The notes under the pieces: generated by a model | What the model saw: only the letters and a program-made list of their open reading frames with translations | What the model was told of the DNA's origin: nothing | The model's database searches: none | Assembly: GCA_002261195.1 (NCBI GenBank) | Contig: MVBO01000120.1 | Location: forward strand, 1 to 45,448 | Reading direction: 5' to 3' | DNA: 45,448 nucleotides | Source of the DNA: Bifiguratus adelaidae | Lineage: Eukaryota; Mucoromycota; Endogonomycetes; Endogonales | Shown here: piece after piece, positions 21,172 through 32,719 of the stretch | How the letters are laid out: each line of letters starts with the position of its first letter | How positions within the stretch are numbered: the first letter of the stretch is position 1 | Made by a program: the position numbers and the translations under genes

Positions 21172-23401
21172 ATGCTCTCGAGGTCCGTTCTCATTCCATG
21201 GCGGTGTCTGTGGCTTTCACTCGCCGTCTATGCTTCGTCTTGCTTTGCGTTGGATACCTCTAGGCTCTGGAGAGCAGGTCATGTTGCTGGTAAGTATTCC
21301 ATCAAGCGGCATATAGGGACTCTGTTCCCCTTCCATACACCCAACAAGCTATCTCCTGTGTCGGCTGCAGGCCGAAGGTCTACAGCTCGGGATATGGGTG
21401 TGTGGAGCATGTTTCAGATCAATTGCCGCTGAAATTGGTTGACTGACTAGTGTGATTCACATTCAGGCTTCGTTGATCCCTACATGATCATTTACTCTGG
21501 GACAACGGATACTTCCTCCTCATCGACATCTACCGATTTGGTTGGCTCAACTGACCTCTATGTATGGAACGTCAACGGCACATGGATGCAACCGAATCAA
21601 ATCTTCCCTGCAAATACCACGGCTATATCACCGCAAATCTTTGCCGGTGGTACGGTCGTTCCCAGCAATCCTGGCTCATTGTATATATTACAGAGCAATA
21701 ATTCGGTCGGTGGCTCAGTAGCAGTTTTGCAGACCAGCGATTGGGCCTGGAACTTTCCCACTTCACGTATGGTTCATCCTACGATGACGGACGTAATCTC
21801 ATAGTTTCGTTTTGCAGAACTCACACCACCTCCTCTTGTCCTCGGTGCAGCGTTCACGGCCGTCAGTAACAATATGTACGTGTTTGGAGGGAATGCTGCG
21901 ACGGCTAAAGGTCAAGCTGTGGCGAACAATATGCTCAACAATGGTTACACATTCAACACCAACAATGACGCGTGGAACGGGCTTCCTAATGGACCTGCCG
22001 TTGGCTTCCAGCCCATGTGTTTTGTGTCATCGTGTAATTGTATCATCATGTTTGGCGGAGCTACAGCTACGGATCCCACAACAAACAGCGGTGTAAGTGT
22101 ATGGTCCCTGCATGGCATGCATCTGCTCACTGGTACGACAGAATATTGCATTGCTGGATCTGCAAACGAATACTTGGAACTTGCAGTATCCTGCGCAACC
22201 TTCCAACAATTCCGTGCCGGCAGCCAGACGTCTACATACATCTGTTTGTACATCAGACAAGATGATCATGTTCGGTAAGAGATACTTGTTCTTGTATCGT
22301 GCCACGATCACTCATGCAATGTCAGGCGGAGGAACCAATACGCCAATCGATAGCAATGTGTGGGTCCTTGACGCTTCGAAATGGCCGACCTTGAGTTGGA
22401 TAAAGCAGAGCACAACAGGACAAGGACCCAATGGCCGGATGGGTACGTACGGTTAACTTTTGCCTCTTCATGATGCTTATCATTACGGTATGCATGGAAC
22501 AGGTCACTCTGCAGTCGTGTCGAACGACGGGCAAATGTACATATTTGGAGGTTGGGGTCCTGGGGTGACAGGCGACAACAATGTATTTTCTCTCAACACG
22601 ACCTCTTGGCAATGGGCCCAGATTGGTCCAACGTCAAACAATTCAGCGTCATCATCCGCCTCGTCACCTGCCGGTCAATCCACCCCATCCCAAAGCTTGT
22701 CGGCAACCGGTTCAGGATCAAAAGCCAACACGGCCGCTATAGCCGGAGGAGTCGTTGGAGCTTTTGTGGCGGGTCTTATCGTTGGCGTAGGTTTTTGGCT
22801 CTTTCGTCGTCGGCAATCTCGACGCAAAATCCCTGATCCCAACAAGCAATACGTCACGAGCGGACAATGGGATGAAGATGATGACAATGATTGGGGAACG
22901 CAAGTCGTCTTATCGGGCAGCGCACAGACTCCCGAACGCTCAGCCAGCAGATATTCTGCTGGCATGACGACCCTCTCGCATACCAATAGCGTAGACGGTA
23001 ATCGCTCTTCCAATTACCGATTGAGTCAATACGGAAATGCCACTAGTCACCCATCGACACCGGTAACGGATCATTTCTGGTGCCTGTCCTATCCCCGAAG
23101 CGTGGATGGAGATTCCTCAGCAGCGAGCGTCAATCGGCGGACCGTCGACTTTGACGCCGAGATGATGTTTCACAACGTTGCGAATGGCGGCAATGTCGGA
23201 TACAGCAAGCCATTTGAAATGCAGAGTGACAAGCCTCATGCAAAAGACATTGGAGATGATCCTGTCGGTTCTCAAGCGACGACCATCAGTCGACATCGTC
23301 TGACATTACATAGCCGTGACAATAGCGAGGATATAGACGAGACATTGGTGAACCCCAGTCCTGACGCAAGCGAAGCGGAAGAGAAGAATTCATCGGCATA
23401 A
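21172..23401 (+). CDS. Kelch-repeat type I membrane protein
   Basis: Predicted surface or secretory-pathway protein with a kelch propeller outside and a short tail inside. Exons 21172-21289, 21371-21397, 21467-21766, 21818-22092, 22142-22274, 22326-22442 and 22503-23401 give 622 residues. A signal peptide (hydrophobic core LWLSLAVYASSCFA) is followed by kelch blades seen as MIIYSGTTD, NNMYVFGGNAA, CIIMFGGATAT, DKMIMFGGGT and GQMYIFGGWGPG. A Ser-rich linker leads to one membrane helix (AAIAGGVVGAFVAGLIVGVG), a basic stop RRRQSRRK and a tail of about 200 Ser-rich residues. The second exon is only 27 nt and carries part of the first blade. Similar fungal proteins are described as cell-wall or polarity sensors; its partner is unknown. 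Confidence 0.85.
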
Positions 23402-23555
23402 GGCAGGGCAAGATACCACAGATTGTATTCCCATTAGCGTGTCAAAGTAGTTCTACACCATTCTGTATTTAGTATATCTGGAAGCACGCATGACATTGTA
23501 CAATAGAGCTGTCCATGGCTTCCAAGGTACCGTTGCATCTTGCCCAAGATGCACT

Positions 23556-23890
23556 TTATTCTTGCTTTTTCTGTTTGTCGGGTTGTTCTGCACGATCTTC
23601 CAGGACAGCAGCAACCACATACAGTATAGCAATTAGGTTGGCCGTAGCAGCAGCAGCGACAGCCGCATAGGTGGTATTTCCTGATCTCGTGTCAGTCTGA
23701 TGCGACGACAGGGACATTCTCACTCACCTGCAAAGAAACGGTCCACACTTGCATAATAGACGGTCAATGGCAGCGACGCCATAGCTCCTGTAAACCCTAG
23801 TAACTTCACGACCACATGTCTATCGCTCCATGAGAGCTCTACTCTTCTTTCCCTGCCCTTCTCTTCAACTCACTTTGGCACAGACGGCAT
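23556..23890 (-). CDS. VMA21: V-ATPase assembly factor Vma21
   Basis: Small ER membrane chaperone that helps build the V0 sector of the vacuolar proton pump. Three exons (23890-23874, 23819-23728, 23680-23556) give 77 residues, the same length as in yeast; no single open frame spans it. Two membrane helices are visible: VVVKLLGFTGAMASLPLTVY and, after the conserved short loop with RFFAGNTT, an Ala-rich one ending ANLIAILYVVAAV. The protein ends in KKQE, a KKXX dilysine ER-retrieval signal as expected for Vma21. It is divergent from IWS1, with 94 nt between the start codons. Confidence 0.9.
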
Positions 23891-23984
23891 TCTGGGAAAT
23901 TATAGGTGAAGAATTGACTTCTGCGCAGCGCTTGTCACTTACACTTCACACCATTGACCGGTATACACAACATTGAGGGACACC

Positions 23985-25401
23985 ATGGACGACAGAAAAG
24001 TGGATAGGGTATGTCTAGTTTGCACATGCCATGTGTAGCTAACGCTCGATTAGCGGGAAATGGAGGCTGCCATCTTTGGCGAGTCTGACGAAGAACTGTT
24101 GCTGTCCGAAGTCGAGGATCTAGAAGAAGGTAAGGACTCTTTGACCATCCCCGTCTTCATAGGGTCTAACGTCGCCCTCTTAGACCAGGGTGTATCCTTC
24201 TCGGCACCAAAAGCAGATAAAGGCAGTGAAAAGGCGGCGCGATATGGGGATGATAAACCGCGGCCCAGTGAACGAAAGGCGCGTCCGGTAGATGATGATG
24301 AAAAGAGATCAAGAAAGAAACCACAAAAGGTACGATCACACAAGAGTGCTACGGTTGTGGAAGAGGAGGAAGAAGGGCCCAAGGAGCCTTTGAATCCAAA
24401 GCAATGTGAGTTAGTGGCTGGTCCGTGGCATGCCACCGAAATCTCATGATCGATGGTTTGCGCTCTAGTGGAAATGCAAGAAATTGATGCCTTGATTGAA
24501 GAGTCATTAAAGAGTGGGAAAAAGAAGCGCAGAAAGGTGGCGGACGAATACGTGAGTACCGGCCTCCATCCTCAAATGTATCTAACATGAGTAGGATCTG
24601 GATGCTTCTCAAGATGAAATGATGGCCACCATGGTCAAGAACATGCGTGAAGCCGCCGAAAAAGACATTGATGCCAATAGTGAAAAGAAAGCGGCCGTGA
24701 ACAAGATTCGAATGCTTAAGGAGATTGTCCGGGAGATGAACAAGTACGCAGCATTTTCGATATTGATCGAACGTTAAACCTTGCATGTTTAGAACATCGT
24801 TGCACGAGGGTTTCCTGGACAATGGCATCCTAGACTCCATGCGAATGTGGTTAGAACCCTTGCCAGACGGCTCATTGCCTGCGCTCGACCTTCAAACCGA
24901 AATCATGACCATACTCGAAAAGGTAAAGCTATTCCTATCCCGTGATTAACCCACATGCTCAAGGTTAATTAGCTTCCCATACGCACTGAGCACCTCCGTG
25001 AATCCCACATTGGCAAAATCATTCATTTTTACACCAAATCTGAACGCGTCGATGCACGCGTAAAACGTATGGCCGACACTCTTGTCGGTCAATGGTCACG
25101 ACCGATCATCAACCGAAGCCAGGACTACAGAGAAAAGAAAAGAGCCAGAGCTGTATATTATGCCGACGATGAGTAAGTCTTGGCCATTTTGAGCGAAATG
25201 ATCGACCAACTGACCGGGATTAGTGAGGCATCCCAGCGCACCACGCCTGTGCCATCCCCAAGGGGCAGTGGCGATTATGATATTGTACCGCAGAGTAGTT
25301 ATCGTTTTGACAAGGGCAGAGGTAGAGGAGATGACAAGTTTAGGAGGATCAAGGCCAGACTAGCCGGCATGAAATCCAATCCTCGTCGCGTCAATGTATA
25401 A
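23985..25401 (+). CDS. IWS1: Transcription elongation factor IWS1/Spn1
   Basis: Nuclear factor that binds Spt6 and RNA polymerase II during elongation and mRNA export. Exons 23985-24008, 24054-24129, 24184-24405, 24469-24551, 24595-24743, 24793-24922, 24973-25172 and 25224-25401 give 353 residues. The acidic and basic disordered N-terminus (EEEEEG, KRSRKKPQK) precedes the TFIIS N-terminal-like helical domain, with MVKNMREAAEKDIDANSEKK, MRMWLEPLPDGSLPALDLQ and GQWSRPIINRSQDYREKK as the conserved blocks. The C-terminal tail is basic and Gly/Arg-rich. The intron 24130-24183 is 54 nt with no stop, so its retention would simply add 18 residues; I splice it because both borders match consensus. Confidence 0.92.
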
Positions 25402-25638
25402 TACACTGCGTTCCAGAATGTCTACGTCACGCAATTTACCCCACGTGTGGCACCCGAGGAAAAGGCTGGGAAAAAGTGGAATTGTGGGGATTGAGGGGTA
25501 ACCTTATTGCTTGTACCTTGCCTTGTCTCAGTTCCATCTCGCAACGGTTGACACGTTTTGACTTAGGCACTGCCCTTTGAGTCGCTCTCTCTCTTGGTAT
25601 CTCGCGCGTCTTTTCCCTAGAGCATCAGAGTGTGCCAC

Positions 25639-28557
25639 ATGACTGCAAGACTGGGAACGCCGCCTCCACTGATACCTCCAGAGGAGAGTATGGCAGAGTC
25701 TCTGGACAAAAAACCTAAAAAGAGAGCTAAAGTACCACAGGCTTGTGAGCGTTGTCGTCGGCTGAAACGAAAGGTACGGGAAAATAAGCCTAATAGATAG
25801 TGAAAAGCTGATGGGATTTCGGACAGTGCGATGCTCAATATCCAGTCTGTCGACGGTGTCAGTACTCCAACGATGAGTGGTAAGTGTGCTCGATGGGCAG
25901 ACATGGCGGATTTTTGGCTTACCCTAGCTCAGTGTTTATGCCAACTTGATGGCCAGTGCGACCGATGCTGAAGTGCAGGCTAAAATCACCAATCTCGAAA
26001 ACACGGTGCGCGAGCTCTCGATGAAGCTTTCCAAACTCAGCGATGCAGGCATAGAAGTAGAGGATATCTTAGGAGGTGAACTGAAGCATCTCAATCTACA
26101 AACGCGACCGGGGGAGGAGGAACGGGGCACAATTACGCCCAAAACAAACGAAACCCAAACATCCTCCTTGCTCTCTCACGACTCTTCAACAACCCTCACC
26201 TCTTTTTCATCGCAGCCCGCTCCCAAACCGGCATATACCACGCACCATGGTCGGCAGCTAGACACGGCCGACTCACCATCCTCGGAGACGACCAGTGATA
26301 GTTCTACTGATTCGTTGACTGGAGCTGGCATGGATGCTTTGGATGCCATCATGAAGCTATCGGCCGCGCATCACATGCAAGCTCCACACGGCAATGACGG
26401 AGTCATTGTGACCACAACCGGAGCCGGGCCTGTCTTGTTTTCAGGAGATGCAGTTTCATACATGCAATCTTTTGAAAGAAACGCACGCGATCGGACCACT
26501 ATACCCTCAGATGCACTAGTATCAAAATTTGGTCATACTCACGAGGAGACCATTGACGGTGGAGAACCCTATTTTACCATTCTCTCCAAGGAACGCCGCC
26601 TGTCCATCGTCACCAACATCACTGGCTTGAATTTGTTGAAGACATTGTGCTTTGGCGATGGAGCAGTGAATCCATTTGCAATGGCAGAACAAGGTGTGTT
26701 GCAACACTTAAAGTCGCCCCTTTCAGACCCCTCTTTCGATATCGCCCTAATCCCGCACCAAAACGACCACTTTACGAAAGCCATACAGCATTTCCATATG
26801 AATGGAACCATTGGTGATCAGCAAGGGCGGCTGCGCATTCGGCCTAATCCCAGTTGCCTCCTGTACAATACCCTTAGCCTTCAACGTGCGCTCGTCAAGG
26901 CTTATTGCGACTGTCCAGCGCCACGCCTGCAGATATGGCATCCCGTCTTCTTTCCGCGACTGGTCGGCGGATCTCCGTTCGATGGCACAGCTGGAGCGTC
27001 TGCGTCCACCAAACCGCATCCCATCACCTCCGGCATGTGCGCCATCATGCTTTCTGTCTTTTGTCGGCATACCGAATTTGTGCCATTGACCATGGACGAA
27101 CGTTTTGATCTCTCCGAGGCATTTTTTCAAATCACTCGTGACGCCATTGAAGGTTGTCTCGATGACGAACCAGATTTGGAAGCCGTGCTTTGTCTGGTGG
27201 TCGGCAGTAGCTATCATTATTTCCATCACGGTCCTAAAAGAACGATCATTTACACCGGTATGGCGATGCGCCTGATTGATCATCTGCTGCGACGCGAGGC
27301 ACAGGACGAGGACGATCTTGAATTGTCCATGAAAGCCGAGCGAGTAGAATGTGATGGAAGCGCCAAGGTATGGTACTCGGCCGAAGAACGCCATTACCGC
27401 CGTGAGGTTCTCAAACGGTGTCTCTTCAAACTCATTCTGGATGAATCCAACATGTCCGATTGGTTTGGCACACCGCAGATGGATCTAAGCGGTGTAGGAC
27501 CTGGCATTGGAGCTGCGCTTTCGGCTCACGCGACGGCTGAGAGCGTACCGGATCCTTATGAACGACAACTCTCCCCGGCATCTTCCACCTCGAGCGCATC
27601 GTCACCTCCTCCCAGACGACCATCGCATGCTCAAATGACTGGTGCAGGCGTATTTTATTCTGGCCGCTTGGAGGAAGTGGAAGGCGAGGAGGCCTCTGTC
27701 TGGGAATTCTCGCGTTATGTCAACTGCTGTGCGGCGCGACATGTACAAGTCATGCTTCCCTTGCGCGCTCTTTACGATAAACACGGCCTCGTCACCTTCG
27801 GGTTATCCACCGACCGAAAACCACCTGTGTATCCCATCTCACGGTCGCAAATCCGTGGACTCGAAAAACGCCTGGACGAATGGTACGCTTCCTTACCATC
27901 CGAATATCAGTTCCGCGATCCAACTGGTCGCATTCTTCCCGTCGATATATTTTCGGTCTCAGATGAGGGCTGCGATGTAGGCCATGCCATGTTGACTGAG
28001 GAAGAAATTGCCAATATAAATGGCATCTTTACGCGCTACCATGCCAAACAGACGCGTCCAACGCCACAAGTCAAGAGTGTACCCCCCTCCAATGAGGCAT
28101 CTGATCCCTTGTTCACCTATGCCCATGCCGTTTCCCTTCTTTTATCCTACTATTACCTCGCTCTTCGACTCCACATGCAGTTCTTGACCAAGCAAGAAGG
28201 TGGCAAGCTCTCACGGAGCGATGTGGTCTGCACACGTGGAGCGGTCGTCGTGACGCTTCTGATGGAAGGCGTCTTGGCGGTTCCGACCTGCAGCGTGGAC
28301 TTTGACATTGTATTTGAAGGTAGGTGTTGGCTCATGTTCACCACACATTCTTATACCGTTGTGTAGCCGCTGACATTCATATACATAACTGCACGGTCGC
28401 AACGCATCCTCCATTGATGGCCCAGTCGGTGCAACATCTCATTCGATGGCTTCAGGCTGCCAAGTTGAAGCAGAGAGCCTATCGTCCGGTGACCGCTCCC
28501 TTGTATCGATGGCTGGACGAGATTGAAGGACGCGTTGTTGGCCTGTGCGGCTACTAA
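25639..28557 (+). CDS. Zn2Cys6 fungal transcription factor
   Basis: Binuclear zinc-cluster regulator. Exons 25639-25773, 25827-25879, 25933-28319 and 28367-28557 give 921 residues. The zinc cluster has Cys at 36, 39, 46, 53, 56 and 63 (C-x2-C-x6-C-x6-C-x2-C-x6-C), preceded by the basic stretch KKPKKRAK and split by an intron before the third cysteine. A coiled-coil-like segment follows (QAKITNLENTVRELSMKLSK), the usual dimerisation element. The large middle part (about 240-720) resembles the fungal-specific regulatory domain in composition, with FFPRLVGGSPFD and the helix-rich block containing CLVVGSSYHYFHHG. Ser-rich stretches separate the blocks. Target genes cannot be inferred; neighbours give no pathway hint. 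Confidence 0.87.
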
Positions 28558-28844
28558 TATTTGACTTGTCGATGGTGATGTACCAATAGGTTGTATCATT
28601 AGTACTCGCCCGTCCATTTTTTTCGTGCATATAGTGTCAGAAACAACCGTGTATACCAAATGTAATTTATCAGAGGCGAGTTTGTTTTGAATGCAAATAA
28701 GTTACGTGTTCATGTAACCACTATGATCATTATCAAACTATTAGGACACAACCATTTCATCTATTAGTCTGCAAGATGCCAATCCATTAGCTTTGTACTT
28801 GCAAGAAAAGTATGACAGCTTTACTTTGGTGACACTATGTATCG

Positions 28845-31297
28845 TCATTTCCTGAATGAGCGGGCAAATTCTTGCAATTTGAGCTCAAAGTCTTCATCCT
28901 CTGCCGTATCGTGCGTGTCGGCTTTGTCAGCTGGAGGGCGAGCACCATTCTGTGTTGAAGGATATGACTTCGTGCTGCTGTACGCCGCCTGCGCAGCTGG
29001 TGGGGTTCGCGGAACTACAAAGCTGGACCCGCCCTCGACCCGGTTGCGATCAGCCATATGTCGTTGATTCAGAAGGCTGATATCACGAATCCAGTGCCGC
29101 AATACGCTGACTGGATAACAAGGTGACAATTGAGCGAACAGCGCAAGAAGAATATCTACACCTCCAAGCAGCGAGTACCTACGTTCCGTTTCCAGTTGTG
29201 TAATTCTCTCATTTGGATCCTCCTTTTGTCTCGGGAATAAGTCTGATTTCGATCGCTTTGGAAGCGTCCGCTCTTTTTGAATGGTCCTGCACCCATTATC
29301 AGCCGCAGGAAATCTGGGCTCATCAATTTGAACGCTTTCTTTGAATTGCTCCCCGCTGCTGATAATGCACCATGGAGGCTGTAAAAACTTCTGATATTCG
29401 GGTGGGCACCTTAGCTCGCTAGATGCCAATCGTTACTTCAAGTCGGTCTTTGCATACCAAGGTGACTTACGCAGAGCGCATCAGTGTTGCTTTCTGTTTG
29501 TCTGTGAAGACTGGACACATGATGCCGGCGCGAAGCATACGCGTTTTCAATGTCTTGTCAATATATACACAGTCTTTGACAAGATGACATCTCAGTGTCT
29601 CAAGAGCCAATTTTAAGAATTCACTGCGTACGAATGTTAAGAACAATGAGTCTCAATGAACACTTCTCTTACTAGATTTGATCTCGCTGCAGCGTGGAGT
29701 AGAGCTCGGGCGCGTGCCACGGGTATTTCGTCATAATGGACATGATGCTCTCGAAGGGTCGTTCAGGACATCTCCGGGAGAAGTGATACTACGAGCGATC
29801 AGCCTAAAGCAGTGAGACAAACGCCGTTTGCAAACCTTGTAGTTCTTGCATATAGCCAACATCGACGTGATTTCTTCTCGAGACATAAAGCTTGTTCCCT
29901 TTCGCTTACCCCTCTCAGTGGATTGTTCCGCTTGCACTGGATTAATGCCGTCAAATGTACCATCCCAGGATGGGAACAAGGCATGCATAAGATCGCCTTG
30001 ATTGCTGCGTTGAATGCCCACTGGCCTCATTTTCAAGGTTTTGCTGAATCCTTTGGCAAACACTTTTTCGACATCTTTGGCATCGTCAAGCTCAATAAAA
30101 GCGTCTGTAAGAGTCTTGCCCGTTGCTCTGTCCATCATGATCTGCAATACGAGGAGTTAGGAGGATTTCAAGACATAAAAATGGCTCTAACATGTATAGG
30201 TTGCGAATGCTCTTCCGGACGTGGGAGGCGAACACCTGCAAACATCAGGCGGATATCCTTCTGGGAAACATCCCAGGGTATCTAAATGCATGTCGATAAT
30301 CAACCAATTCGGGTTTTCGACACCTGGTCTGTAGAAACACTTACGTTGGTGAGCTTCACAACAGGGTGAGATACCGGAAGCGGAACTTCGTGTTTCTCTG
30401 ATGGCATGCATTCGCGTGCATGCTCATCAATTTTTCTGCCTTGCACGAATGCGTTCGTGGAAACAAGCGGTCGCGTGTTTAGTGATGATTGACTTCTCGG
30501 AATAGACAGCCTCGCCTAGATATGACAAACGCTTGGGTTAACCATGTACGTCAGTAGCGACTCGATACATACAGTTTCATTATCGCCATCGTTTTCTCCA
30601 CAATCTCGCTCAGTGTTCAAAAAGATGCTTGAGAATGTTGATGAAGTTCTGGCCATTGTCTTGTGAAACATCAATGGAGACCCACCTGTCCTCATGCGAC
30701 AGCCCGGCGCCGGACATTCGCGAGCGATCGTCGCTCTCGGGTAACCATTTCTTTGTATGAGCCGCGGTGAACAGGCTTGCTTCCCCTTCCTCCGGCGAAT
30801 TTCGTTGACCTGCGTCCAATTCACGCGCATTCAGTGTGACGTTCCTGAGCAACGCTTGCCTCTGATTCGAAGTGTTGGCATGACTTGCAGGTAGCGACTG
30901 AAGTGTCATATTGGCTCCATGTCAGCATTATTGCCGTACTATGCTCCCGATTCCACCAGCTATGGCACTCACCAATCCAGGAGGGATATGACTAATACCC
31001 TGAGCGGCCGCAAGTCTGTCACGGCTGATGGGTTCATTTGGAAGAAACAAGGCGTAATCAAGTGCATCCGTTTGCACTTGTGCAAGCGGACTGCGATAAT
31101 AGGGAGTATCTGTGATATGAGTGACGAGCATTGAGTGTATGCAACAGGCGCCGAGAGTATGTATCAACAATACCATCAAACTTCTGCGTACCCTTGGCAT
31201 GCGATCCGATAAAGCTTCTGCCTTGATCTAGTGATGCCATGGCCGAGGTCCCTAAGTCGACCTCGGACGGTACCTGACCGCTTCGCGTCGGATACAT
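28845..31297 (-). CDS. RRM-domain RNA-binding protein
   Basis: RNA-binding protein of unknown target. Ten exons (31297-31174, 31109-30973, 30897-30686, 30627-30573, 30515-30345, 30281-30192, 30141-29836, 29788-29673, 29623-29471, 29418-28845) join in frame to 645 residues. The clear domain is an RRM: VVKLTN-IPWDVSQKDIRLMF, then PIH-IMMDRATGKTLTDAFIEL, then a ...VEKVFAKG helix, matching the fold of the hnRNP H/ESRP-like group. Downstream, CPERPFESIMSIMTKYPWHA and EFLKLALETLRCHL resemble the C-terminal part of fungal proteins that carry this RRM. The N-terminal 230 residues are probably disordered. The splice sites at 31174 (GTATTG donor) and 30686 (GTGGGT donor) are weak and chosen by frame. 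The start ATG at 31297 could be preceded by an unseen exon. Confidence 0.78.
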
Positions 31298-31807
31298 TGA
31301 ACAACTCAAACCTCACCAGCAATAGGGAGACTGGTAACGATACTCGTAGAGAGTAGGGAGGGTATATGCGACTCTGACACCCCAAGTCAATCAAGAAATA
31401 AGGCTCTTTGTACCCTGATAGATGGGACAAGAAGAAGAAGTGTGCCGTAATTTGAAGTGTTCCATCAATTTTTCTCCCATTGTTGATGACGCCGACCAAT
31501 CGAAGAAGTCCTTGGGGAATCAGTAACATGTATATCGGTAGGCCAAGCGAAAGCCAAGACAGCTGGGAACAGCACGCGTAGTCTGTGCGTACTCTCTTGG
31601 CAGATGACTATCTGTGCCAAGACATGTTCTATCTGGAGGATAAAAAGATAAATGTAGCCTTGAGAAGCATCACAATGTATCTTACAGTACTTGCGCGTCG
31701 CGTTGGGTTTAGAGGTGCACGTAGGTATAAATACTGCCATCTATTGCCCATCATCGACATCCCACCGATCAAGGACACTTCCAGTCTTCCAAGCTCAAGA
31801 CTCCAGC
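31298..31807. promoter_or_regulatory. Divergent promoter region, RRM gene and secreted protein 1
   Basis: No supported gene in 510 nt. A TATAAATA box at 31726-31733 precedes the ATG of the secreted protein at 31808 by about 75 nt. An open minus-strand frame at 31176-31529 has no recognisable domain. Confidence 0.45.
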
Positions 31808-32419
31808 ATGCTCTCCAAACTAGTTTCGCTCTGCATCGCTATTTGCATCCAATTGCTCTTCGTGTCTCAAGTGAACGCTCAATGGGGTTTTGGCATGAAT
31901 ACCATGCGCAACAATGCTGACCAGAATTTCAATAATATGGCTGTTCAGAATTCAGACTCCTTGGCATTCAACCTTCAAAAGCAATCAAACGACGCCGCAG
32001 TAATGTCGAACAACAAAGCCAATACGGGCAACTCCTTAACTCAGTTTCACAAGAGAGGTGTCTATGGTGCCTATACTGGTCCTTACGGATCTCCCTATGG
32101 AACTTTTGGAGGTGTCGGCACCCTTGGTTACAACGGTATTGGATTAAGCGGAGGATATGGGTGCGGAGGATATGGGTGCGGAGGATATGGATGCGGAGGA
32201 TATGGATGCAATAAAGGTCTTCCACTCAGCGGCGTTCCGTTTTTAGGGTAAGATGGCATCGAAGTTTAATGATGGTATCGGAGTTGTACTGACTTGTATC
32301 CTTGCATCACTGCACACACGTACTATAGGTAAGTTGGTCTGATACATTTCACACACAATGTTTGACATGTGTATGTCAGTGGTTTGCCCGGTTTGCCCGG
32401 TTTGAGTGGAATTTTTTAG
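31808..32419 (+). CDS. Small secreted Gly/Tyr/Cys-rich protein with Lys-Arg site, paralog A
   Basis: Unrecognised family. Exon 31808-32247 and a short last exon 32380-32419 encode about 160 residues. A signal peptide (core LVSLCIAICIQLLFVSQVNA) is followed by an Asn/Gln-rich segment, with DSLAFNLQKQSNDA as its centre, ending at a dibasic FHKR. After that comes a Gly/Tyr-rich region (GVYGAYTGPYGSPYG) and four GGYGC units encoded by a 15-bp tandem repeat. The last exon encodes GLPGLPGLSGIF and a stop. The dibasic site fits cleavage by a Kex2-like protease, which would separate an Asn/Gln-rich peptide from a Gly/Tyr/Cys-rich one; that is inference. The gene downstream encodes a clear paralog in the same orientation. 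The 132-nt gap between the exons contains an internal AG|GTAAGT junction, so the 3' structure is uncertain. Confidence 0.68.
32150..32209 (+). repeat. Four tandem 15-bp units encoding GGYGC
   Basis: GGAGGATATGGGTGC occurs twice and GGAGGATATGGATGC twice, back to back, encoding Gly-Gly-Tyr-Gly-Cys each time. The units differ at one third-codon position (or none), so the expansion is recent. Confidence 0.95.
32329..32379 (+). other. AG|GTAAGT junction inside the intron of paralog A
   Basis: The sequence TACTATAG at 32321-32328 is an acceptor followed at once by the donor GTAAGTTGG. The 51 nt from there to the acceptor CAG at 32377-32379 match the usual intron size here, so this may be a zero-length exon (two-step removal) or the donor of a 46-nt exon (32283-32328). 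Confidence 0.45.
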
Positions 32420-32719
32420 TCCTTGTGAGGGCTTGATGGGAAGAGTCAAGATACCCGGAACCTCTTACTCTTTGCTTTTCTTTTGAATGTAGTAACAAAC
32501 TTCTGTCTAGATACATGTCCTGAAATACAATGGTTAACGGCTTCACATTCAAAAAAAGCGATCGTTCATCAAGGTGCCCCTTTTGCCTTGAGTAAACAGA
32601 TGATAATGTATCTGTTCTCTTGCAATGATGGTCAGCACATCCATATTGACTTTGCTTGGCACGACTCTAGTATATATTCCTTGCCATTCTATTGATGCTG
32701 GAACATACCTCGTTTTTCA
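32420..32719. promoter_or_regulatory. Intergenic region and TATA of secreted paralog B
   Basis: No gene in 300 nt. TATATATT at 32671-32678 lies about 42 nt before the ATG at 32720, a usual position for a core promoter in this window. Confidence 0.42.

Noticed and set aside
26747-27394. Open minus-strand frame of 215 codons opposite the Zn2Cys6 regulator
   Set aside because: The sense strand has a complete, phase-consistent gene. The antisense product has no recognisable family.
31176-31529. Minus-strand frame extending the RRM gene upstream
   Set aside because: It has no recognisable domain and does not join the RRM exons; the frame that joins in phase has its ATG at 31297.
32150-32209. Possible CRISPR-like array
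   Set aside because: The four 15-bp units are back to back without spacers, in frame within a coding region of a eukaryotic gene.
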